Of a stretch of 64,000 nucleotides of DNA, positions 21,560 to 30,246 are shown piece by piece. The notes under the pieces are model-generated. The model had not been told where the DNA came from. It ran no database searches and saw nothing but the letters and a program-made list of their open reading frames with translations. The DNA is from Gallionella sp. (lineage in GTDB: Bacteria; Pseudomonadota; Gammaproteobacteria; Burkholderiales; Gallionellaceae). Numbering within the stretch: the stretch's first letter is position 1; each line of letters begins with the position of its first letter. The DNA is taken from the NCBI GenBank assembly GCA_028710525.1, contig JAQTTY010000003.1, forward strand, positions 62,001 to 126,000, written 5' to 3'. The position numbers were made by a program, and so were the translations under genes.

Positions 21560-24500
21560 CGAAAGCTACGTCCAGATGGTTGCTCCTCTGCAGCCTGCTG
21601 CTCTTGTGCTCCCCCGTATGGGCCAAAGAAGAGGTCAAGATAGGCATACTCGCCTACCGCCCGCAAGCGATGGTGCAGGCGAAATGGCAGCCACTCGCCG
21701 CCGCGTTGAATAAAGCCCTACCCGATTGTCATTTTGTCATTGACGCTTATGTCTATGATGACTTGCTCGCTGCCGTGGCCTCACGCCAGATAGATTTCGT
21801 CCTCACCAATCCCGGCAGCTATCTGCTGATGGCACACCGCAGCGGACTCACCGCACCTTTAGTCACACTGTCCAATCTGGAGCAAGGCAAGCCGGTGAGT
21901 GCCATGGGCGGCGTCATCTTTACCCGTGCCGATCGGCAGGACATCAACAAGCTGCAAGATCTGCGTGGTCGTACAGTGGCACTCACCACTACGGCCTCGC
22001 TGGGGGGATATGAGATGCAGGCTTATGAGCTCAGCCAGAGCGGCCTGCGTATTCCGCAAGACTTGCATCTTATGACCACGGGTATGCCGCACGACAAGGT
22101 AGTGGAAGCGGTGTTGAGCAAAAAAAGCGATGTCGGTTTTATCCGCTCCGGAATGCTGGAGAGCATGGTTGACGAAAACAAGTTGGACTTTAAACAAATC
22201 AAGGTCATCAATCTTCAGGATCTGCCTGGCTTTCCTGTCGCAGTCTCTACTAGGCTCTATCCTGAATGGCCTTTGGCTGCCCTACCCCAGACCAACAGGG
22301 ATCTACAGCGCAAGTTGGCGGCCTACTTGCTGACCATCAATGAGAATCGCGTTTTAACCAAGGCATTGAACATCAATGGCTTCGATGTACCTTCTGATTA
22401 CAGTAGCGTTGAAACAGTATTGCGCGAATTGCGCATGCCGCCCTTCGATATGCGACCCGTGTTTACTGTGGAAGATATTTGGTTACAGTATCGCTGGCAA
22501 CTGATACTCAGCATGAGTGCTCTGGCATTGATTTCCCTATTGGGATTCAATCTATATCTCTCTAACCTGCGTCTCCAAAAGCGCAAGCAAATCGTTCTGG
22601 AACAAACCGAACAGCTGAGGGCAAGTAACAAACTGCTGGACAGTATCATCGAGAACATCCCCGTGATGATCTACCTTAAGCGCGCTTCAGATCTGCGCTA
22701 TACCCTGCTCAATCGCCGTGGCGAGTCCTTATTGGGCTACAGCCGAGAAGAAGTGCTGGAGCACGATGACCACGAACTGTTCGCGCGTACACAAGCTGAG
22801 AGTGCGCTACGAGATGACCGTCGCGCATTACGTAGCAACGATACGATAGAGATAGCCGAAGAACGTATCGAGACAACCAGCGGCCCACGCATCCTGCACA
22901 GCAAGAAGCTAGTGCTGCGTGACGAACTGCGCAATCCACTCTATTTGCTGTGCATCGCCGAGGACATCACGGAACGCATCGCATCCAGTCAGCACCTACA
23001 AGAACTCAATGACTATATGGCCGCGACGCTACAAGCCATTCCAGATCTTTTATTCGAGTTAGATCAGCAAGGCACTTATTTGAATCTCTGGGCACAAGAC
23101 CCGAATCAGCTTTACATACAGAGAGAGAGATTGCTGGGCCATACGGTGAGAGAGATGCTGCCCAGTGCAGCTGCACAAACGATCATGACCGCTTTGGTAG
23201 AAGCGCATCGCGACGGAAGTTCGCGCGGAAGAGTGATACAGCTCAAGTTTTCCGATAAGCCACACTGGTTTGAACTTTCCGTCTCAAGAAAAGCTACACA
23301 GGATGATAACGACCCTCGTTACATCATCCTGTCACGCGAGATCACCGAACGTAAACTCGCTGAGCAGTCACTGAGCCAGAACGAAGAACGTCTGCGCTTG
23401 GCACTGAATGCCGCCAAACAAGGCTGGTATGACGTCAACATCCAGACTGGCGAAGTCTTGGTCAGCCCCGAATATATCCAGATGCTGGGGCATGAACCGC
23501 AGACCTATCACACCGATCTTGATAGTTGGATAGCCAATATCCATGATGAAGATAGAGAAGAGCTCCTAGAAGTTTTCCGCAACTGCCTAGCCTCTGGTGA
23601 GCCTCATACCATGCAATATCGTCGCCGCAATATCCACGGCGAATGGATGTGGATCAGCTCAGTCGGACAGGTCACCGAATGGGATGCGCAACATCAACCC
23701 TTACGCATGGTGGGCGTGCATACCGATATCAGTGAGCGCAAACAGGGCGAAGCTGCCTTGCAGCATGCCAACCGCTCCTTAGCCATACTCAGTGCAGTCA
23801 ACCGCAATCTAGTACATGCAACCGACGAAATAAGTTTCCTGCAATCGGTATGTCAGACCATCGTTGATCAACGCGGTTATCGCATGGCTTGGGTGGGTTA
23901 TGTGGAACATAACGAGGCTTGCAACATCCGCCCAGTTGCGCAAGTCGGTAAGGAACTGGGCTATCTAAAGAACGCCGATATCGTTTGGTCAGATACACCC
24001 AGAGGTGCGGGTACGACCGGACGAGCCATCCGAACCGGCAAGGCACAGATCTCCGGCGACATGCAGAACGATGCAAGTATGGTTTTGTGGCGTGATGCAG
24101 CGCGCGACCGCAACTATCGCTCATGCATCTCCTTGCCCTTGGCGCAACAAGGCAAAGTGTTCGGTGTGCTGGTAATCTATGCCGACCAGAGCCATGCTTT
24201 TAGTACAGAAGATGTCGAGCTGTTGACCGAAATGAGCAACGATTTGGCTTTTGGCGTGAAATCACTGCAAGCCAGACATGAGCGCGACGTCGCACTGGAA
24301 GCCTTGAGCGTCACAGCACTACAACTCGAACGAGCCAACCAACAGGTCGAGGAAGAGCGTGTAATGTTGGCTAAGCGTGTGGAAGAGCGCACCGCCCAAC
24401 TATCTTTGGCCAATAAGGCGAAAGACGCCTTCCTTGCCACCATGAGCCATGAAATACGTACACCCTTGGGTGGATTGTTGGGAATGATGGAGTTGCTGCA

Positions 24501-25974
24501 CCTCTCCCATATGAATAGCAAACAGCAGAACATGCTGGAGGTGGCACGCCACTCTGGCAAGAGCCTGTTGCGCATCGTCGACGACATCCTAGACTGGTCC
24601 AAGATAGAGGCCGGAAAACTAGCCATCACCCCCAGCCCTGCAAGTCTGCACAAGACACTGCACCTCATCAACGAGAGCTATAGTGCAGCTGCCGCCGCAA
24701 AAGGCATCAAAATTCAAGTACACATAGACCCACGCCTAAGCATGGTGCATCGTTTCGATCCCATCAGGGTTGCACAGATCATGCACAACTTCACCAGTAA
24801 TGCATTGAAGTTCACCCAGCTAGGCAGCATAGAGATCAGCGCGACCCAACTATCACGTGAGCAAGACAGCGAAGTGGTACGACTCTGCGTCAAGGACACA
24901 GGCATAGGTATCTCTGCGACACAGATACAGCGACTATTCGAACACTATGAGCAAGCCAGTGCAGATACGGCGCGCATGTATGGTGGGACCGGCCTAGGCT
25001 TGGCGATCTGCCGCAGCTTGGCTGAATTGATGGGCGGTGCGCTGAGCGTGGAGAGCAAGATAGGTCATGGTTCGACCTTTTGTCTAACGATAGCGCTACC
25101 TACTGCTGCCGAGTCAGACCTCCCGCCTAATCTACAAACGGGCGAATTCTGCGAGGAATCACATCAGCACTTTGGCAAACTGATCATAAATGACCGCGCC
25201 ATTAGAATACTGCTGGTCGATGATCAGCCAGTTAACCGTATGTTGCTAAAACAACAGTTAGAGATATTCGGGGTGGAAGTCGATGCGGCAGCAGATGGCG
25301 CCGAGGCGCTCGCGCTCTGGCAGGATGCTGAATACGATCTCATCATCACCGATTGTCATATGCCCGAGATGGACGGCTATGAGTTCACTCGCAATGTCCG
25401 CAATATCGAACAGGCCGAAGGCGGTCGCCACACGCCTATCATCGCTTGGACGGCCAATGTCCTGAGTGACGAATGGGGACGCAGTATGGGAGCCGGCATG
25501 GACGATATGCTGACCAAACCTACCGAACTTCATACGCTGCAAGCGATGCTGATGAAATGGCTACCCTTTGCCATCTCGACGAAACAATTGGCTCCGCCCA
25601 CAGAGATATCTCCCACTAGCGATGAACTCGCACTGGTCGACTTCTCGGTACTGAAGAAAATCGCGCGTAACCAAGATGCACAGTTCGAGTTGCTGCAAGC
25701 CTTTGTCATCCATAATCGTGACGACTTGGACGACCTTGAACTAGCGCTGGCAGGGTCGGAATGCGAATTAGTGGCGCGCAGTGCCCACCGCATCAAAGGT
25801 GCAGCACGTATGGTTGGTGCGCATGCTCTGCAAAGGCTGTGTGCCAATATCGAAATCGCTGCACAACAGGGCGATATATCGCAATCCCGTGCTCTCGCAA
25901 TAGCTAGTCTGGCTGATTTAGTTAAGGACACAGAACACGCTATCTCCCTATATCTAGATACGCGTGGTGCTTAG
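21556..25974 (+). CDS. Hybrid sensor histidine kinase with periplasmic PhnD-like domain (PAS-GAF-HK-REC-HPt)
   Basis: 1472-residue multidomain phosphorelay protein. Order: signal peptide (1-23), PhnD-like periplasmic binding domain (about 25-290), one transmembrane helix (about 312-333), three PAS domains (about 350-735), a GAF domain (about 745-905), coiled coil, HisKA with phospho-acceptor His965 in ATMSHEIRTPLGG, HATPase with GGTGLGLAI, a receiver domain with Asp1266 in ITDCHMPEMDG, and an HPt domain with His1411 in SAHRIKGAARM. All phosphotransfer residues are present. It starts with GTG overlapping the stop of the binding-protein gene. Output must pass from the HPt to a regulator not encoded here; the neighbouring c-di-GMP enzyme is a plausible functional partner. 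Confidence 0.9.
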   Translation: MTKATSRWLLLCSLLLLCSPVWAKEEVKIGILAYRPQAMVQAKWQPLAAALNKALPDCHFVIDAYVYDDLLAAVASRQIDFVLTNPGSYLLMAHRSGLTAPLVTLSNLEQGKPVSAMGGVIFTRADRQDINKLQDLRGRTVALTTTASLGGYEMQAYELSQSGLRIPQDLHLMTTGMPHDKVVEAVLSKKSDVGFIRSGMLESMVDENKLDFKQIKVINLQDLPGFPVAVSTRLYPEWPLAALPQTNRDLQRKLAAYLLTINENRVLTKALNINGFDVPSDYSSVETVLRELRMPPFDMRPVFTVEDIWLQYRWQLILSMSALALISLLGFNLYLSNLRLQKRKQIVLEQTEQLRASNKLLDSIIENIPVMIYLKRASDLRYTLLNRRGESLLGYSREEVLEHDDHELFARTQAESALRDDRRALRSNDTIEIAEERIETTSGPRILHSKKLVLRDELRNPLYLLCIAEDITERIASSQHLQELNDYMAATLQAIPDLLFELDQQGTYLNLWAQDPNQLYIQRERLLGHTVREMLPSAAAQTIMTALVEAHRDGSSRGRVIQLKFSDKPHWFELSVSRKATQDDNDPRYIILSREITERKLAEQSLSQNEERLRLALNAAKQGWYDVNIQTGEVLVSPEYIQMLGHEPQTYHTDLDSWIANIHDEDREELLEVFRNCLASGEPHTMQYRRRNIHGEWMWISSVGQVTEWDAQHQPLRMVGVHTDISERKQGEAALQHANRSLAILSAVNRNLVHATDEISFLQSVCQTIVDQRGYRMAWVGYVEHNEACNIRPVAQVGKELGYLKNADIVWSDTPRGAGTTGRAIRTGKAQISGDMQNDASMVLWRDAARDRNYRSCISLPLAQQGKVFGVLVIYADQSHAFSTEDVELLTEMSNDLAFGVKSLQARHERDVALEALSVTALQLERANQQVEEERVMLAKRVEERTAQLSLANKAKDAFLATMSHEIRTPLGGLLGMMELLHLSHMNSKQQNMLEVARHSGKSLLRIVDDILDWSKIEAGKLAITPSPASLHKTLHLINESYSAAAAAKGIKIQVHIDPRLSMVHRFDPIRVAQIMHNFTSNALKFTQLGSIEISATQLSREQDSEVVRLCVKDTGIGISATQIQRLFEHYEQASADTARMYGGTGLGLAICRSLAELMGGALSVESKIGHGSTFCLTIALPTAAESDLPPNLQTGEFCEESHQHFGKLIINDRAIRILLVDDQPVNRMLLKQQLEIFGVEVDAAADGAEALALWQDAEYDLIITDCHMPEMDGYEFTRNVRNIEQAEGGRHTPIIAWTANVLSDEWGRSMGAGMDDMLTKPTELHTLQAMLMKWLPFAISTKQLAPPTEISPTSDELALVDFSVLKKIARNQDAQFELLQAFVIHNRDDLDDLELALAGSECELVARSAHRIKGAARMVGAHALQRLCANIEIAAQQGDISQSRALAIASLADLVKDTEHAISLYLDTRGA

Positions 25975-26015
25975 TTACTACTAGGATGAAACTGTAGCGC
26001 GCAGGTGCTAGTTCT

Positions 26016-28661
26016 TTATACCAGAGCTTCGAATTCGCGCACTGGCACTGGCTTACCGAACAGATAACCTTGGAAGGCGTGGCAACCATTTTCCAGCAGG
26101 AAGTCGCGCTGCGCTTGTGTCTCCACCCCTTCGGCCAACACATGCAAACCTAGCGCTTTTGACATGGCAATGATCATCACCACGATGGCGGCATCATTGG
26201 GGTCGCTGATGATGTCACACACAAAGGACTGATCGATCTTGATCTGGTCCAACGGTAGTTGCTTCAGATAAGACAGAGAGGAATAGCCAGTACCGAAATC
26301 ATCCAGTGAGAAACCCACGCCCAACGCTTTGAGCTCATTCATCTTGGCTATGGTATCGCTCACATTTTCCAGCATAAGAGTCTCAGTAAGTTCCAGCTTG
26401 AGCGATTCTGGACGTATCTTGCTAGTGCGCAGCAGCTTGCTGATCTTGGAAACAAAATCCGCGCGACGGAACTGTTTATCGCTCACATTCACCGCCAGAT
26501 GCAGCTTGGCCAGACGCGCATCTTCCTGCCAAACCTTAAGCTGCACCACCGCAGACTTCAGTACCCAATCGCCTATCTGCAGTATCAGCCCGCTCTCCTC
26601 CGCGAGATCGATAAAATCTTTGGGATAGACCAGACCACGTTGCGGATGATGCCAGCGCAACAACAGTTCCGCGCCGCGCACCTGTTGCCTCTCATCCACT
26701 TGAGCTTGAAAATACAGCTCCAACTCTCCTTTTATATCTAATGCTCGGCGCAACTCGACTTCCAAAGCGGCACGCTGTTCCAACCTATTCTGCATCACCG
26801 GATCGAAAAAACGGTACACGCCGCGCCCTGCCGACTTGGCCTGATACATCGCACTGTCGGCATATTTGAGCAGATCTTCCATATCGTCCTGATGTCCTTG
26901 GAATAGGCTGATACCGATACTGCCACCGCTCAGATAAGCATCACCATCTAAGTCGAACGGTTGCGCCAATAGGTCGACCAACTTCTCTGCCACCAGCTCA
27001 GTCTGGTGCATCGCCAACTCGTGACTAGTGCTGAGTGACTCCAGTATCACCACAAACTCATCTCCGCCTAGGCGTGCCACGGTATCCCCCTCGCGTACCG
27101 AGGACAGCAGACGTGCCGAGACTTCCAGCAGCAACATATCGCCTATATCGTGGCCTCTACTATCGTTCAGGTTTTTGAAGTGATCCAAGTCCAAGAACAA
27201 TACGGCGCCATAGGACTTCGCGTGTGCGCTGATGGCCAAAGCATGCTTAAGGCGGTCTTGCAATAAGCGTCGATTGGGTAGTTTGGTGAGTGGGTCATAA
27301 TAGGCGAGCAGATTGATCTCATACTCATGCAACTTTTGCTGAGTGATGTCGCGACAGACACCCAGCATACGTAGCGGCTGGCCGCGCATATCCAGCGCAA
27401 CTTTGACAAAGGCTTCCATATTGCGCACCTGTCCGGAGGGGAGGCACACGCGGAACTGCATCTCCATATCCTGATGACTCTCTATCGCCGCCTGCACCTT
27501 GGCCTGTACTAAAGGCCTATCTTCTTCATGTAATGATCTTTCGTATGTCGCATAGTCGACGTTGTATTCATCTTGTATCGGGAAACCGTGCAGCTCGCAG
27601 CCTATCTTGTCGAACGTGAGCAGATTGTCTGCAATGTTGTAATCCACCACCCCCAGTTTGGCCGCCGAAGTCGCCAGCGTGAAGCGTTCCAGCAGTTGCT
27701 TCATCTTCTTCGCGGTCTCATTACGGGCGCTGATATCACGAAATGCGCCATACACCAAACTATCATCGAATGCGCAACTGACATTGAGCTCCAGCGGGAT
27801 GCGTGTGCCATCTTTGCGTACCAAGCGAGTTTCCATCAGCCTTTGACGCTTGTTCTTGATCAGGTCGTCAAGACTGCTGCGATAGGTGATGCGCCACTCC
27901 TCAGGCACCAGATCGAAGAACTTCATGGACATCAATTCTTCGCGGGAGTATCCCAGCAAGGTCGTAGCGGCCTGATTGACGTATCGCAGGGTACCGATCT
28001 GGTCCGTCATAAATATCGCGTCGGAGGAACTATCCATCATGTGACTTAGGCGAGTCTCCACAACCGCACGTTCAGCCTCTATGCGCAAAGGTTCGCTAAT
28101 ATCGATAAAAGTCACGACCGAACCATTGACGGTGTCACCCTCGAACAAGGGATAGAACCACAACTCCACCGGTAGTGCTCGACCGGATTTGGTCCACAAC
28201 ACTTCGACCCCTTCGTGCAACTGTTTCCCGTCACGCATCGCCATATACATACCTGATTGGCTTTGTGGGAATTGACTACCATCAGGTCGGGTGTGGTGTA
28301 TGGTTTGATGCGCGTTCTTGCGCAACAACTCATCCTCGTGCTGAAAACCCAACATGCGTAGTGCGGATTTATTCACGAAAGTGAAGCGTCCATTCATATC
28401 CAAACCATAGATACCTTCGGCCGCTGAATCTAATAATGAGCGAAAACGCGCCTCGTTGCGTTTGCTACTTTTCTTAAATTCTAGAGATTGTGTCTGCTCG
28501 AAACGCATGTCCTGCGCATGCTTTTGTTGCAATGCATCAAGGCTAGTATCGGAGGCCGTGCGTTGACGCTGTATTCTGCTGCACAGCCACAAGCTCACCA
28601 CCAACAATATGACGAAGGCGATGACAAGCAAGGTAAGCGTCAAAACGGAAAAACTGATCAA
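26016..28661 (-). CDS. PAS-PAS-PAS-GGDEF-EAL protein (cyclic di-GMP turnover)
   Basis: 881 residues: one N-terminal transmembrane helix (5-27), three PAS domains (about 65-435), a GGDEF domain with intact RLGGDEFVVI near residue 530, and an EAL domain. The EAL signature itself reads ELL within GAELLLRW, near residue 665: the metal-binding glutamate is kept but the middle residue differs. The later motifs DDFGTGYSSL and QGYLFGKP are intact. It could make or degrade c-di-GMP; activity cannot be decided from sequence. It converges on the hybrid kinase gene with a 41-bp gap. Confidence 0.9.
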   Translation of the reverse strand: MISFSVLTLTLLVIAFVILLVVSLWLCSRIQRQRTASDTSLDALQQKHAQDMRFEQTQSLEFKKSSKRNEARFRSLLDSAAEGIYGLDMNGRFTFVNKSALRMLGFQHEDELLRKNAHQTIHHTRPDGSQFPQSQSGMYMAMRDGKQLHEGVEVLWTKSGRALPVELWFYPLFEGDTVNGSVVTFIDISEPLRIEAERAVVETRLSHMMDSSSDAIFMTDQIGTLRYVNQAATTLLGYSREELMSMKFFDLVPEEWRITYRSSLDDLIKNKRQRLMETRLVRKDGTRIPLELNVSCAFDDSLVYGAFRDISARNETAKKMKQLLERFTLATSAAKLGVVDYNIADNLLTFDKIGCELHGFPIQDEYNVDYATYERSLHEEDRPLVQAKVQAAIESHQDMEMQFRVCLPSGQVRNMEAFVKVALDMRGQPLRMLGVCRDITQQKLHEYEINLLAYYDPLTKLPNRRLLQDRLKHALAISAHAKSYGAVLFLDLDHFKNLNDSRGHDIGDMLLLEVSARLLSSVREGDTVARLGGDEFVVILESLSTSHELAMHQTELVAEKLVDLLAQPFDLDGDAYLSGGSIGISLFQGHQDDMEDLLKYADSAMYQAKSAGRGVYRFFDPVMQNRLEQRAALEVELRRALDIKGELELYFQAQVDERQQVRGAELLLRWHHPQRGLVYPKDFIDLAEESGLILQIGDWVLKSAVVQLKVWQEDARLAKLHLAVNVSDKQFRRADFVSKISKLLRTSKIRPESLKLELTETLMLENVSDTIAKMNELKALGVGFSLDDFGTGYSSLSYLKQLPLDQIKIDQSFVCDIISDPNDAAIVVMIIAMSKALGLHVLAEGVETQAQRDFLLENGCHAFQGYLFGKPVPVREFEALV

Positions 28662-28746
28662 CTGATTTCCCTATCGGGTTGGTTGCCCTGTTTGGAACAT
28701 GGATTTTTTAATTCTGCCACAGGCTAGCTTGCCCGTCGTGCCTATA

Positions 28747-29517
28747 TTACAGTCGTTGGCGCAGTGCTTCGAACAAGCAGATGGCGGTTGCAGCTGCTGC
28801 ATTCAAAGATTCGACGCGGCCCAACATCGGAATCGTGATCGGTTGCGTTGCCAACGCCAACAAAGCCGGCGATAAGCCTGCACCTTCGTTACCCACCATA
28901 AATGCGATGTCGCCCTGAAAGTCACAATCATACAAACTACGCTGCGCTTGCAAACTAGTCGCGTAAGTCTTGCCTTTGTAAGCTTGGGCAACTGCCAGCA
29001 AATCCTGCCGCTCATGGATATGCAAACAGAGATGACCGCCCATCGCAGCGCGCAACACACGCGGCGACCAAACATCAGCGCAACCGGTCGAAAGAAATAC
29101 CGCATCGCAACCCGCAGCCGCCGCTGAACGCAACATAGAACCCAGATTGCCCGGGTCCTGTATATCTTCCAGCAACAACGCAAAATGCGCCTCATCGCTT
29201 ACTACCTGCGGAATCTGCACCAACGCCAACACCCCGCTGGGCGTCTTCAACTCAGTCAACTCGGCAAATAATTTATCGTCCAATTGGGTAATGGCCACGC
29301 CATCTATCCTCGCCAACAGCGCCACGATCTCGTCATCGTTGAGTGCTCCCGCATTCAGCAATATGTGCTGTGGCAGCAGTCCCTTATCCAAATAAGCCGC
29401 CAGCAGATGCGCACCATCCAGCAAAGTGAGTTTAGCCTCGCGACGCGCTTTTGCTGAGCTGCTCAACTTGAGCAGCTCTTTGTAGAAAGGGTTATCGCGG
29501 GAAGTGATGAGTTTCAT
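28747..29517 (-). CDS. SpoU/TrmH-family RNA 2'-O-methyltransferase
   Basis: 256-residue SPOUT methyltransferase that methylates ribose in rRNA or tRNA with S-adenosylmethionine. The N-terminal substrate-binding domain is followed by the three family motifs: DIQDPGNLGSMLRSA (motif 1), SPRVLRAAMGG (motif 2) and VGNEGAGLSP ... VESLNAAAA (motif 3), which form the trefoil-knot cofactor site. The target nucleotide is not determinable. Confidence 0.88.
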   Translation of the reverse strand: MKLITSRDNPFYKELLKLSSSAKARREAKLTLLDGAHLLAAYLDKGLLPQHILLNAGALNDDEIVALLARIDGVAITQLDDKLFAELTELKTPSGVLALVQIPQVVSDEAHFALLLEDIQDPGNLGSMLRSAAAAGCDAVFLSTGCADVWSPRVLRAAMGGHLCLHIHERQDLLAVAQAYKGKTYATSLQAQRSLYDCDFQGDIAFMVGNEGAGLSPALLALATQPITIPMLGRVESLNAAAATAICLFEALRQRL

Positions 29518-29658
29518 TGCAGAGGATGCGCGTCAGCGATGGATGGATTTGAACGTGAAGCATTTTACTTCAAGGTGTAGGCGAGGTATGAAGGTTTGTC
29601 TGAGTGGGCGTTCTACTCAGTGCTCTTCCTACAGATTGTTGCGGAAACATCTGCATTT

Positions 29659-30204
29659 GTCGGGGGTGGCCCGACAGCCAGTCACTTTTCTTGTCTCGCC
29701 AAGAAAAGTAACCAAAAGAATGCGACCCCGACCCGCCATCCCTAACGGGATTCCCTGCGTTGCTCGACAAGTCAGGCGGCTGCGGAACTCGGCCTCGCAA
29801 GGACCGCGAGGCACTCAAACAGTCCTCGCCGAAATCTCCTGACGTGTCTGTGCTACTCGGTGGCGGCTAAGGGGAAGATGAGTCAAAAGCCAAAACAAAT
29901 TCAAAGGCGCAAAGCAGTGATGCCCGCATAAGCGGGCATCACAAACCAAACAAAAGAAAGACTGCGCAGCAAACATAACCCGCCTTTGACTTTTGGGCCC
30001 CCTGAGCGCCGCCGAGAAAAATGACTGGGGAGCGGAGCTTTAGGCGAGGACTGTTTGAGCCCGCAGGGCGAGTTCCGCAGCCCCGCTCTCTAGGCATTTT
30101 TCTCGGGTACCCCGCAGGGGCGGCAAACCGGGGTCGCCTTTTCTTTGGTTACTTTCTTTTTGGCGAAGCAAAAGAAAGTGACTGGCTGTCGGGCCACCCC
30201 CGAC
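29659..30204. repeat. 546-bp palindromic repeat element with about 175-bp inverted arms
   Basis: The intergenic stretch 29518-30246 has no convincing gene. It holds two long imperfect inverted arms: 29659-29839 and 30034-30204. The outer edges read GTCGGGGGTGGCCCGACAGC on the left and its complement on the right; each arm carries a GGTTACTTTC-type stretch beside a AAAGAAAGTGAC-type stretch. The centre contains a perfect 11-bp hairpin with a 4-base loop (29917-29942). Each arm read outward encodes the peptide SDWLSGHPRQ, the kind of repeat-derived open frame often annotated as hypothetical. No transposase is present; it may be non-autonomous. Confidence 0.75.
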
Positions 30205-30246
30205 AATCTCCATTCACTCAAACAAAATTGGAATTACTAAAGCTCA

